Positions 11,401-22,933 of a DNA stretch of 64,000 nt are shown here, one piece after another. How positions within the stretch are numbered: the first letter of the stretch is position 1; each line of letters opens with the position of its first letter. Source of the stretch: Klebsormidium nitens (taxonomy: Eukaryota; Streptophyta; Klebsormidiophyceae; Klebsormidiales; Klebsormidiaceae); contig DF237074.1 of NCBI GenBank assembly GCA_000708835.1, positions 119,849 to 183,848 on the forward strand. Reading direction: 5' to 3'. Made by a program: the position numbers and the translations under genes. Under the pieces are notes generated by a model. That model saw only the letters and a list, made by a program, of their open reading frames with translations, had not been told where the DNA came from and did not search any database.

Positions 11401-14400
11401 GGGAGGCAAGCGGTAAGAGAGAGGGTAAGGAGCAGTCTGAAAGACGATATAAAAGTAGAAGAGGTGCAGGCGTTAACGGGAGAGAAACAGGCGCGAAGAA
11501 AAGGGAAAGAGGCGAGACAAGGAAAGAAGCGAGCCAGAACTGGAGGAAGCAGAAATACGCTCTACTGAACAAAATTGATTCTAGTTGATAAACTTCGGTG
11601 AGGAATGGAGGGCAAGCAGATTCTCAAGCCCTGCGAGTGCATGCAAAGGTAGATAGAGAGGAGCTGCCTCAGATGCGCATACAAGCTGCTCGATGGACGT
11701 CGAAAGTAAAGGGAGTATGCGGAACGAGTTTGGAAGCCTCAAGTAAGGTGCTCGAAGATTCGGGTCTTATGAACGCCTTGCTCCAAGCAGACCATAAGCC
11801 AGCAGACGATAATCGGTTATAAAGCACTTTTCACAGGGATCCACACCTGATGATCTTCTCGTGCTGCGTCTCGTGCGCGTACGCCAGCATCTCCCCCGCC
11901 TTCTCGCTCGCGCTGCCCACCATGAGCAGGCCCATCCCGATCCCCGCCGCCTCGCCCGCGTTCGCGCTGTCCGTGAACAGCACGCTCTTCAAATCCTCGA
12001 AGATCTCCTCGTTCGCAGTCCCGAGCGCCGCGAGCCCGAGCCCCAGGCACGCCCCGTGCTGAATAATCTCGTTCGTCGTGTTGCGCAGCGACTCGAGCAG
12101 GAACGTCTTGATGCTCTCCCCGTGGTTCGCGTGGATCAGCCCGAGCGCGTATAGCGCCCCCCCCTCGGAATACGGGCTCCCGCTCACGCCGTTCTGCGGC
12201 AGGTACGGCGCCATAAGCGCGCGGCCCTGCTGAAGGTGCCCCCGGTGGATCACCCCGAGCCCCGCGGTCGCCGAGAACTTGGCCCAGTTGGTGCTGCGCG
12301 ACAGCCACTCCAGGTTCTCGCGCAGGAACGTGTCGACGGTCGTGCCCGCGTGCATCAGCCCGTTGGCGTAGATGATCGCGCCGTGGCACACGCTGTTGCG
12401 CACGTCGACTGCGCCCTTGATGTTCTTGAGCACCAGCAGGTCGGCCCGGTTGCGGCTGTAACCAAAAGAGGATGCACAACTGTCACAAAGGCTGAAAACC
12501 AAAGGAGTTGGTGAGATAAGCAATGAAGCGCCCTTGATGTCCTTGAGCACCAGAGTCGGCCACGTTGCGGCGGCACACAGAACAGTTGCCGAAGTGTACA
12601 TGTCTAGCATTACAGAAACGGATCCTGTGGGACACATCGCTTCGGTACAAACAACATTCTACCTACTCTGGGAACACAAAGGTCAACCCTTTGGGACTTG
12701 CAGGGACCGTTGTTGGATGTGTTGACTGGCAAAGATTGGAATCAGGCCACCAGGCACAAAATTTTAACAGAGGCCCCGCCCTGAGACAAGAGTCCAGCTT
12801 TCAGAGGAACCAACGTGCCCTATGCTCCCGAACAACAACTCCCCCTTCAGACTCATCTCGCGTCTTCCATCTTTCTGCCACTGAGTCCCTGATACACGAC
12901 CCACCTGTACAAGAACTGCAGCGCGAGGTTGATCGGCGTCTCCCCCGACAGCACCCCCTTGAGCCGCGTCATGCGCTCCGCGTACGTCGCGATCGGGAGG
13001 TCCCCGAGCCCCTCGATCGCGGGGGCGTGGCTCTCCGCGGCCCCCGTGTCCTCCTCCATCGCGGACGCCTCATCCTTTGCTTCTGCCGCCAGCGCAGCCG
13101 AAGCACTGGCAGTCGCATCGGCAGCGGCAGTGGCTCCCTCTGCCGGGGGGGTGGATTCGGCGCCTTCGGCGGGGGGGTGGCCGGCCTCTGCGTGGCCGCG
13201 GGGGTCCGGGAGGCGGTCCCGCACGTTGAGCAGGAACTGCTGGAACTCGTTCTCGAAGAGGTCGAACGCGACCTGGTACGCTAGCAGGGCGTCGTCCTGC
13301 AGGAGGACAAACGGTTCAGAAATGTTGCAATAGCAGTGCGGAATTATACTTGGAGCCAAACGGCTGACAAGAGCTTCGGTGCGTCAGAAACGGGTGTCAA
13401 GACCGTGATAAAGTGCTTTTCCTTCAAGTGTTGGCGCGGTATCAACTAAAGAACCCCAAGAAAGGTGGTAAGTCCAAGGAACCTCGCACCCTAACAGTAT
13501 GTGCCTTAATAAAGTGTGCCCCAACCAAGAAGTGTAATGAACTAGAACACTTGGGAAACACCAGGCCAATACAAGGAGTGGCACATCTCGCGGTCTTCAA
13601 CTTTCTGTGCATTTCCAGGCTCTCATAACGTAACTGCCTGCATGCCCAGCCCTGAAACCTGGTCTACAAAAAAAGCCCACAACCGACTTGCCGAAGTATG
13701 ATGAACAAAGAAATCAGAAATGCGGTGACAATCGACAAAAGACATCCCCCCGAAGAGCTCGCCTGATACAAATCTCTTCTCCAACATCTGTACATGAATG
13801 ATCAGTACCAGTAGCTAAGCTGCTTGCTCACCGAGTCCCCCTTGACCAGTTTGTCCAGGATGGCAGCGACGCCCGCTGGGTCATCCAGGAACATCAGGCA
13901 CTGGCAGATGTTGATGTAGTCGGGGGAGCCAGAGTGCGTGTACAGCTTGACCAGAGTCCTCAACACCTGCATCCAAGCATGTACCGACGCTTTATGAGCA
14001 GGACCTTTAGAGTGGCAAATTGTCAAAATCCTTTCGCCTGTCGGCACGATCCCAAGTCTCCAACCTTTTCATACCTGACTTTCCTAAGAGGTGCCCAGTA
14101 CCAAACCCATGCTGCTTTTGCCTGTTCGGAGCTGACCCAGTTGAAGTATTCAACCTCTTCATCCCTCTAAATCCGTAAGCATCCTCTGGTTCCCACCATG
14201 TCCTGCGTTTTTTCTTCTTTCTTCTCTTCTTTCTGGCACTCTGCACACATCCGACACTGCGCATAAGACCAAACCAAAGTATGTCAAGCGCGCAGAGCAT
14301 AGAGAGAGCAAACATACCTCATGGCGGAACTCTCTCCGGTTGACCAGAGTTTGGGACACCCGGAGGGTGTAGGCGAGAAGAGCAGGCACGTCGTCACTCT

Positions 14401-15943
14401 TTGTGATTGCTTCCTCCAGCTTGTCCAGTCGCCGGCACTCCAGAGCGATCCCCACTGCCTGCTGGTACTGCCCGTCAGTGATGCACCTGCAGATTGCTTG
14501 GAAGTCAGAAGACCCAAAAGACCCTCAGCTTAGAACGCCACCCCAAAGGTAGGGACTTGCCTATCAAGTTGTCAACTTGTACACTAGGTCAAAGTGCTCT
14601 GGTCAGCTGCAACAAACCAACAACCAACTGAGTTTACAACAAAGAAACAAACTCAGCCAAGCAGCAGGCTTCAGAGTTTCGAGTTTCAAGCAACTTAGAA
14701 GTATCCACCGCATATGCCACCCTGTCTGCGCTTTGCAAGCTGCACGGGGAGATTAGCCCTCCCCAACCTTGAGGGCGCAATAACTTCCTTTCCCATTGAT
14801 GACTCACTTGTTGAGCATCCTCTCCACAATTGCCACCAACCGGGTATCAAGGGGAGGCTGCTTCTCCTTGGACTCGTTTGCCTTGACGCTCAGCTCGACG
14901 TACTGGTCGATGCACTTGGCTGAAAAAGCACCATCGCAGCCAGTTGGGTCAACTCATGGAAGAATGCTTGTGATTAGCATGCGGTGGCAGAAACTTTGTA
15001 AGCTGCACATGCGCACCAAACTGCGCTGCTGCAAGTTCTAGGCACAGCTTGATCACCATGATTACAAGAACGAGGGATTCAGCATGGGACCATATTGACA
15101 GGACAGGTACAGCGAATGCGCAAAGAAGCTCTTTGAGGGCCCAACAAGTGAGGAACATGGACAGCTGTACAACTCACCAACCAAGGTCTGGACGTATTCG
15201 CTCTCCTCTGAGACGTCAAAGAGGGGACCCGCACCCAGTGCATATGTGAGGGACTCATCCAGCTCTCCCAGGTGGTAGAAAACCTGGACAGCAAGAGGCA
15301 GTACTGAGACTGAGCAGCGTGAACACCTGCTGATTCTAATCAAGACTCAACTGCTGAATCAAGCGGTGGTACGGGCGTGCCTTGCAAGTACCATTCGGCA
15401 GGTGCTTGGCAAGACACTGGTACCTCACCTAATAGTCAGCAATAGCATGCAATTGAGCTTGACACTAAAGTCTTTGGACTACAACAAAGGAAGAAGCGGA
15501 TGAGTACCTTTGACGCCAGAAGAGCTGCCAGCTCCCGCTCTTCAAAGCCTTCATCTTCATACAGCGCCTCTCTGCACGAATCGAATTGTGATCAATCGCC
15601 AACCCTCAAACCTGTCTTAAGTGCTGTAGGCAAAACCTAAAACAATCAAACAAAAACACATGATCGATCACAGAACCTTGTGGACTCTGATGTTCCAATT
15701 CCAAGCTTGATCAAACCCCTTGGTGCACTGCATCAATCCAGGGCTGGTGGCAAACTTTACTCACAGCTTTGAGATCTCTGCAGATATCTCCGCCCAGAAC
15801 TCATCGACAATCCGATTGAGCTGCTTCAGAGCGTAGACCTGCAGCACGCTCTCGTCTTCATCCAGCATCGCCAGAAGGCCGGCTGAGCTCGTCGGTTGCG
15901 AGAAGCCATGCTCGGAAGGCCGCGCCACTGCCACTGCCGCCAT
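8438..15943 (-). CDS. RPN2: 26S proteasome regulatory subunit RPN2 (PSMD1)
   Basis: This is the largest non-ATPase scaffold of the 19S base; it binds RPN1, RPN13 and the ATPase ring. The twelve exons are 15943-15765, 15571-15508, 15283-15178, 14919-14808, 14486-14318, 13966-13832, 13296-12905, 12455-11847, 11391-11133, 10692-10460, 10076-9390 and 8597-8438. They join in frame to 1,034 residues, close to the usual figure of about 1,000. The N-terminal helical rod ([30 protein letters not shown]) precedes the proteasome/cyclosome repeat toroid at about 390-780 ([54 protein letters not shown]). The C-terminal region has [13 protein letters not shown], a Lys/Glu-rich segment near 880-940, [13 protein letters not shown], and an acidic Pro-rich end [12 protein letters not shown], where RPN13 binds in other species. 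An Ala/Glu-rich insertion lies at about 280-345. Intron 8 is strongly pyrimidine-rich on the coding strand. Confidence 0.96.
10770..10925. repeat. Intronic tandem pair, about 121 bp apart
   Basis: Inside the RPN2 intron between 10693 and 11132, a block containing CTTGAGCGAG followed by an ATGCTG..AGCTG or GGCTG stretch occurs at 10775 and again at 10896. The copies are degenerate. The spacing matches that of the exon-edge copies elsewhere in the window, but here no exon border is included. Confidence 0.5.
12528..12576 (-). repeat. Degenerate copy of RPN2 exon 8 acceptor edge
   Basis: About 45 bp in the intron upstream of RPN2 exon 8 repeat the first codons of that exon (encoding roughly RNxADxLVLKxIKGA), 117 bp from the true edge at 12411-12455. 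The acceptor AG is lost in the copy and there are small indels, so it is not a usable exon. Confidence 0.8.
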
Positions 15944-17130
15944 CGCTGCTGGTCCTACAGAGCGGCTTCCTTGCTTGGATCACCGCCAATTGATCGCAGC
16001 AGACTTCAGAAGCTACAGTAAGCAGCGATCACTCCGCCCAACGTGCAAGACTTCCCTCACCAATCCTCCACCGTTAGCTAAAAAGGCTGATTGAGGCGCC
16101 CTTCCTAGCGTACTGCCACAGGCAGAAGTAGCTGCACACTGCTCTCTCTCCCTTGGAAATGGATTCTGGTTGGTCACACCTGGCGGCAAATTGCGACAAG
16201 GCTCCGATATATTCAGAGGGGAAGTTAAACACATTTATTCGCTGAAGCCTAAGCTTGCTAAATTGCTGAATACCGTACCGTAGGTTCAGCCGTACGTCCA
16301 ATTCTCATGTGGTGAACGGGCTGGGACGGGATGAAACTCTAAGAAAAATAATAGTAAGCCCAGATAATAGTAAGGTAACCGCACTGTGACGGGTAGGGTT
16401 AGGGTGGTGGTTAGGGTGGGTACGGGTGCGGAGCGGGTGTTTCCTTATAGGTTAGGGTTTTTAGTGTTAGTCGGAGCTTACTATTATCTTGGCTTACTAT
16501 TATCTTTCTTGAGAATTATTGGGACGGGGCCGTATACGACGGTGACCCAACCTCAACAACGGACTCGCAGCTCTTAGCTGCACAGTGTACCGTGCTGCTT
16601 GACCACCACCCGCCGGCTTGAAGTTGAACTTGAAGTTGAACAGTTGAACCGAGCTCTGCACACAGCAGCTCAGTTCTCTTGAAGGTGAAGTGGAAAAGGA
16701 ATCTGCTGATCTTAAAAAGGTGGGGAAGGGTGGCCTCTAGGCTCTAGGAGGGTGGCACCAGTCTTCAGGTCATCGAACATCCAGCAGGAAAGGCGACTCG
16801 AAGGTGGACCACCGCTTACCATGCAAGCGGTCCTTTCCCCTTTCATGGGGAGGGCGTAAAATGCTAACTCTACCAGGGCGAATGCACGGGTCTCATTGAC
16901 ATTCTGGATGTTAAACGCCAGAGCAGATTGGTGCTAACAGCAGAAACCACCTGATCAAACTTTTGACTCGCTTGAGTGGTTGTCTAGGAAGTTGCGCAAC
17001 ATGCTCGGATTTTACTAGTCTCTGGCAGAGCATCAAAGAGGTCCATACCGGCAAGGACGCTCTACACGTGCTCGCTTCGGCGATAATCTGTGGCTTTGTA
17101 TCGGTGCTAGGCCCCCTGCTCAGAGAGACC
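15944..17130. promoter_or_regulatory. Divergent RPN2 / HOS1 upstream region
   Basis: About 1.2 kb between the start codons of two divergent genes. It contains the foldback element at 16331-16519 and otherwise no recognised coding sequence. Neither a TATA box nor a known proteasome-gene element could be assigned with confidence. Confidence 0.5.
16331..16519. mobile_element. Small foldback/MITE-like element with 9-bp target duplication
   Basis: Imperfect terminal inverted repeats of about 46 bp (16331-16376 and 16475-16519; shared core ATAATAGTAAGCC) enclose a G-rich core with three GGTTAGGG motifs. The element is flanked exactly by the 9-bp direct repeat TGGGACGGG at 16322-16330 and 16520-16528. 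A 9-bp duplication with long inverted repeats is typical of Mutator-like non-autonomous elements. There is no room for a transposase. The arms are themselves made of a repeated AGATAATAGTAAG-like unit. Confidence 0.75.
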
Positions 17131-20100
17131 ATGGGGGACACCAGAAGGGAGAAGGTGAGCTATGTCTGCTTGTGGATCCCGGCATTCTCGTTTTGTGCTT
17201 CCATGCAGGGCGCTCAAAGAGCAGCACTCTCTTGAAATGTGGCCAACTTTCATGTGTCTTTTCTTTTTTCACTTGAGGAGCTGGTAGTTCAAAGACGGCA
17301 ACCGCAAGCAGCACCTAACGAAGTCCGGGCCATTACCTCCGGCGAACATGAGAAACTCAACAGTTTTATGTTACATTTGCCAGTCCCCTGACCAGGCTCC
17401 AGATCACTTCCTGCACTTTAAGATAGGATCAGTACCTTTGCATAATCCCAGACATACAGTATGCTACTTACTGACACTGCATCTTTGTCACGTCTAAAGT
17501 GAAGCCTGCCGAGGTCGCACTAATGCACAAAGCCCTGATAGCAACTGACGGTTGCAATTCTGCAGTACTCCCATAATGGTGCTCATAACGATTCCCTGAC
17601 TCTGCATCTGTTCGATCTTGTACAAGCGGCTCAGTTTGAATCCAAGCTCCAAACTTTCTTGGCTTCCGTCTGCTTCCTACAGCTTCTCGCCTCGTGCCAC
17701 CTCCGCAAGTCCAGTAATAACTGCTTCCGCTCAGACACACTGACAATGCGCAAAGAACGTTCCACCCCCCCTTGAACTCCCTAAACATTTTAGCTTCGCT
17801 AATGCATTAGCGTCTCAACTTTCTTTGTGCTCCAGGTCCTCCAGAGCTTGGCGTCTATCGACCCCATTCAGCTGTGCAATGAAGCTCGGACTTCAGAGGG
17901 AGGCGGTTTGTACGCCCAATGTGTTGCGGCAGGATTGATCTCCAGGGACGGTGCAGCAGTGGGGAGGGGTTATGGAGCGGAGGAGGCGGCGCGGCTGCAT
18001 GCGCTGTTTGACGTGGCGCTGGAAAATGGACTGGCCGCCCTGGTGTCGCACTGTATCCTCGGACAAGATGCCTTCAAGTCGCGGTCGCTCATGAAGAACG
18101 CCGTTCAGTCAGCAACTGTATGACTGAATGCTGGGATCAATTTTGGTCCCCACCTGCCTTAGGGCCAGCGTCTCGTTCTTTCGATACAGAGTAGGAAGGA
18201 TTCGCCAAGTGAAGCAATCTGGTCACTCTCTGTCTGTTTGGACCAAAAAGCAAGAGACGCAAATGAGCTACTGACTGCACTGATCGTTGCTTTCTGCCGA
18301 ATATATTGTCTCCAGCATTGGCTCTTCGATACTTTCCTTGACTATGTATCACTGCCCAGACGTCACTGAGGTCTGCATGGACACATCGGTGGTTTCCAGC
18401 GACGCCATCGAGACGAAGCTGCTCGACGGGTCCATCGTTCAGAGCTGGGCCGAGCGGACCCTGCGCACACTGTTCCAAGAGCTGCGGGATATTTGTATCC
18501 TGCATTCCCGCTGCATGCTTTTCCGTAGCTACTGCTTCTTAGTCCAACTGCCGCAATTCTTTTCTACCCCTGGTCCCCTGCATCAAGAATGCAATACCTT
18601 CTTCTCATTCTGAAAGTGTTGCAAAGTTGACATCTGAAGCGCTCGATGTCCAAAGATTGCAAGGCCTCAGCTCGTTGTTTTTATCCTTGAACACACACTT
18701 CAGATGCCGACCACTCGGAGAAGCAGAATGCTGACCTCAGCGGCGTCGCCGGTCGGCTCCGCGGCCTCTCGCATGTCCTCGACGCACTCCTGGCCTCCAT
18801 CGCAGACGGCGCCAGTCCGGCACAGCAGCGGCTGCAGGATCTCAAGGAGGCGCTGCTCAAGGCTATCCAGGCAAGCCCCCGCCTGGCCCCGTCTCAAATT
18901 GTCGACCTTTTGAATCCTTGTACTTTGCGTCGTCTCTATGTTGCCCGACTAGGATGCTTTGTTTCGGTGGGCGATGCGGCTGAACATCGAATCAGCTCGT
19001 TCCATGGCCCCGGTTTTATGCTGGGCCCTCACTTTGAAAACCAGCAAACTGAGGGGTGAAAGTCTGGTCCGTGTTGCACTCGACCTGTTCATTCCCCCTG
19101 TTCGCCCCAATTACCTACCAAGGTTTCATGCTGACGCGTCTGTCTGCAACCCACTGGTCAATATCATCGCTCCCCTCTCTTTGTGCAGCATGTCGAGGTC
19201 TTCTCCTGGTGCTCCCAGCAGCGGTGGTTGGAGCGCCTCCGCCCGCATCACGCCACCCCCGCGATTTGGGCCGCTGCGTTCCAAAGACGAAAAGACGCAG
19301 CGGCTGCGCGGCACTGGCCGATCGGAGCTGAGCCAACGACCCCCGGGACGCAAACAACTCTCGAAACCGATCTCGAGGGGCAGCAAACGCCTGTTGAGGA
19401 GACCCCCCATGAGGCAGGAACGCTGTTCGTGGAGGACGCTCTGGAGCACCTTGGGTTGGGGGAAAGCGATAAAGAGGAGAGGTCTGAGCCGGCATTGTGG
19501 TTGGATAGTTTGGCGCAGGAGGGCGCGCGGAGTCCGGAGTCCAGTGGGCGGACTGGGATGGAGATTGAGGGGCGCGAGGGGGGACAGCTGTATCCCCCGA
19601 GCAGAGTCAGGGGGGCGGTGGACCTGCTGTTCCTTCGGGGCTGGGCATCAGAGTTCCTGGCCAAGAAAGCCATTGTATCCTGCTTCGTGCGCTTGTCATC
19701 CTAAAGTTTGACGCGTTGCTGAACGTTCCTTCTGAAAGGACTGGTACAGCATCACCTGTTTGCGTTATAGTCAACAGCCCTTTTGTTCTACGCGCCTTGG
19801 GCACTGTCTCAGGGTTCCGCACATGCTCGCATGATGTATCTTCAAAGAATGGCAAACACACTCTTTTTGGAAGCCACGCCCGGTTTGCCGCTCTGAATCA
19901 GCGTCATTCTCGAAAGAGGGCCGTTCAAAGGTGCTTGCGTACGTTCCTTGACCCTCAGCTCACTCCAGTTTCTGTACTACTTGTACGACCGTTTCTGGGG
20001 CCGTCCGGCCGAGGAGTGGCAGGCAGTGGTGTGCGACTACTGCACTGCGTTCCATCTTCCGGACTTCTTCCGCATCGAGTGCCTCCTCTTCTTCCTACTG

Positions 20101-22933
20101 GACAACGATGCTCTGGAGGCCCTGCAGGTGAATCTCCTAAGCTTGATGAGTTGTGGCGTCTAAGACATGTGCGCCAGAACAGGCCCTGGGCGACGCCTGA
20201 GCTTATTCTCCCAACTTTCGCAGTGAGGTCCACACGTGTCAGCCTCTCATTGAGCCTCGCACTGCACTCTGTTCTGCCAGCCTTGGATGTGTCGTGTTAC
20301 CCAGGACCCCGGTCTTCGAGGGAACCTTATCAAAATTTCACAACGCCCATCTGATTATCTGGAGAGTCGAACTTCGCAGGAGGCCTGTCAGCTGCTACCC
20401 CAGATCGCCGGCCCCAAGCTCCACCCCCGCATCCCCCAAGTCCTCCTAGAACGTGGCGCACCCCAGGAGGCCCTCACCGCACTGCGCGCCAGCGGCCGCC
20501 TCCTATCGCCCTCCCCAGCCCCCCTCCCCCTCGAGGAGGCCGTGACCGCCCTTCGCGCCGCGCTCGCGTGCGGGCCGCTCTCCGAAGCGTACCTCTTTCA
20601 ACACAACCACTGGGCGGCTCTCCGGGAATCTCTAGCCGTCCATGCCAGCATTGCCCAGCCCGCGGAACCCCTAGAAGATTCAGACGAAGAACGAGACTTG
20701 GGGGAAGAGCTGGCGGTGCTCGTGACCGAGCTCGTGAACTTTTCGGCGAGGGGGGGTGTGCTGCGAGCGATGGTCGAGCTGCCGTGGGCCCCCGAAGAAG
20801 AGGGCCCCATGGAGACCGCGCTGATTCAGTGCGCGGAACGGGACCCGGGAGGCGCGGCGGGCAGCCATCTGGTGGTGTACTATCTGCTGCGGTGTCGGTA
20901 TGCGGAGGCGATGATTCGGCACAGGGACGTGAGCCGCTTGGAGGATGCGTGGGAAGGGGGAGACGAGGCGAAGAGGAGGCGAGCCGCACTGGCGCGCCAG
21001 CAGCGGACGAACATCGTGGTAAGACGAAAATCAAAAAGGGGTGTTGCAGCTCTGTTGTCCATGACCGTGTCACAGGTTTTGCGTCCTGAACGCACTGAGC
21101 TCTGCAAAAACAACAGTTGCCGTGTGCAACTTGCTCTAGCAAACGTGTTGTCAGTCTTTCACGGCCCTTTCTGCGAGCAGACTTTAGCAATGTGCTCGCC
21201 TGTTTGGTGGCCGTTCCCGAAGACAGCAGGTCGGCGCCCAAGTGTGATGACGTCACTGACCTCAGTCCAGCTTTGTGCCACAACTTCGTTTACAGCCTAT
21301 GCTTCCAACCTCTGGGTGCAAAACATCGCGCCAGCTGCAGCTGCAAGGAACCGGTTCGACGTTGCGCTCTCCTTCGTCCTCAACCATTCTCAAACGCCCC
21401 ACCCCTTCCCTTGTTCAGGAGGCCTGCTACCAGTTGCTGCCAGAGGCAGAGCGCCGTCTTCTGGAGCACCAGCTCGCCCACCCGGAGCCTCCCCCTCCTT
21501 CCATGGACGTCGATCGAGCGCCCGCTTTCCCCCCGGCCCTTCCCGCCATCTCGGCAGCCCCTCAGAGCCCGATCTTTCCGCAACTGCCGGCCAGACAAGC
21601 CCGCCTCGCCAACGTGCCCCCCGGTCGGCCGATGACGTCATCATTGCTGCGTCCGCAGACTGCCCCGAACGGGCCGTCCGCGCTGGGGAAAGAAGCGAAC
21701 GGACGTTCAGAGAATGGTGCGGAAGAGGGACCGGTAGATGAACCGACGGAGAAATGGACTGCCGATGGGGATGCAGAATACAGCCCGCGGCCTCGAAAGC
21801 TGCTCTACGACGAGGTGGGGGGAGCCGGGGCCGCGGCAGAGCAGGGCGGTGCGAATACGCCCGGGGCAGAGGAGGACGGGCTCCAGTTCTACTCTCCCCT
21901 GGGCCGATTCACACCAGACGCGAATGGGCCTGCAGAGAACGGAGACGAAGCTGGCGGGTATGGATATCGGATAGGGGCAAGTAACGGCCCGGTGAACGGA
22001 GCGGAAAAGGCGGGCGCGTTTGGGAACGCATCGGGCAGGTCGGGAGAAGGGCTGTTTGCGAAGTGGGGAATGGCGGACGGTCCGGGCCTGGCAGCGGGGG
22101 GGCCGTTTACGAGCCCCATAAGCGCCGGGGCCGGGCTGAAACGTGGGCGCCAGCCGACGCCTGCTCCAAAGAAGGTCGCATCGTTCCGAGCAAACGGAGA
22201 CCTTGCGGAGGGGGAAGAGGACGGGAACGGGACTGAAGATAAATTGGCTGACGGCCTGGGGGTCCGATCGACGGGCCAGGACTATGGGAATGAAGAGGGA
22301 GCTTGGGCCGGGGGAGGGTTAGGACCGCCGCCTAGGGGGACTTTGTCAGACGATGTGGACATGACAGAGTGAGTCTTCAGAGTTTGTAACCGAAGGAGAA
22401 CTGGACACGTGTTCGCATCTCCGGAATTGAACTATTCGGACCAAGCCGTACTAGAGCACGAGTTTGCTGACGGGATCCCGAGGGATTCTTTGAAGCAACT
22501 GGCTGTCCGCACATTTTCAGAAGGCTGGTGTGTACCACTACAGATTTCAAAGGATTTGTCGTTTCTGGCTCACAGGTCGTCTCCACTGCGTGAAACGTCT
22601 CTTAAAAGACTCTCTTGAAGAGAAACTGATGCGTATTGGGATGAAGTTGCTACATCGGTACGCTAAATTTTAAGTTCCTTCATTTTCTGCAGGAACATTC
22701 CAGCTTCTCCGAGCTTTCAACTGCCCAAACCGCCAACAATGACGAATGCAGGCCACACACCAGCTTTCTCGCGCAACGGTGGGAGAGCCCGATGGAGAGC
22801 GGAAGAGGACTTAGAAGATACGCTTTTAGATGAGGCTGTGGCATCCGCTTTGACACCTGGGATAAAGCGCCCCAAAGCCGGTACTAGCGAAAGGTCGAAA
22901 AAGATTCTTCGCAAGGGGGTGCGATTGCTTTGA
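17131..22933 (+). CDS. HOS1: HOS1-type ELYS-domain nuclear pore protein lacking the RING finger
   Basis: In land plants HOS1 is a nuclear-pore-associated protein, related to ELYS, that controls cold response and mRNA export and carries an N-terminal RING-type motif. The nine exons are 17131-17154, 17836-18052, 18360-18494, 18704-18870, 19189-19674, 19969-20127, 20380-21018, 21419-22368 and 22693-22933, joining to 1,005 residues. Conserved blocks are SLASIDPIQLCNEA (about 11-24), LYAQCVAAGLIS, VTEVCMDTSVVSSDAI, VFSWCSQQRWLERLR, AIFLYYLYDRFWGRP and LPQIAGPKLHPRIPQVLLER, and then RCRYAEAMIRHRDVSRLEDA. From about residue 620 the tail is low-complexity Gly/Ala/Asn-rich and ends in a basic stretch. 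Between LCNEA and LYAQC, where Arabidopsis HOS1 has its Cys-rich RING, there are only about seven residues and no intron. The short first exon is the least certain part; its in-frame ATG has good context (ACCATGG). Three introns are U12-type and one is GC-AG. Confidence 0.88.
18053..18359 (+). other. U12-type (minor spliceosome) intron in HOS1
   Basis: The donor is GTATCCTC and the branch-site motif TTCCTTGAC lies at 18334-18342, with its adenosine 18 nt before the AG. Both match the U12 consensus (RTATCCTT; TTCCTTRAC). Splicing here restores SHYVTEVCMD, which aligns with land-plant HOS1. Confidence 0.85.
18495..18703 (+). other. U12-type intron in HOS1 (second)
   Basis: The donor is GTATCCTG and the branch-site motif TCCTTGAAC lies at 18684-18692, about 12 nt from the acceptor AG. 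The join gives ELRDIYADHSEKQ, in frame with the HOS1 family. There is no strong polypyrimidine tract, as expected for U12 introns. Confidence 0.8.
18871..19188 (+). other. GC-AG intron in HOS1
   Basis: The exon ends CAG and the intron starts GCAAGC, the usual non-canonical GC donor context with an otherwise perfect consensus. Splicing to the CAG at 19186-19188 keeps phase 0 and joins LLKAIQ to HVEVFSWCSQ, matching the family. The alternative of reading on meets no conserved sequence. Confidence 0.75.
19675..19968 (+). other. U12-type intron in HOS1 (third)
   Basis: The donor is GTATCCTG and a perfect branch-site motif TTCCTTGAC lies at 19944-19952, with its adenosine 17 nt before the AG. The join AKKAI-FLYYLYDRFW matches land-plant HOS1 across the junction. 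Confidence 0.87.

Noticed and set aside
20380-21450. HOS1 exons 7 and 8 both start GAGGCCTG with a similar LLP motif
   Set aside because: Land-plant HOS1 also has loosely similar residues at both places and the match covers only about 20 bp, so it was not counted as an exon-edge copy.
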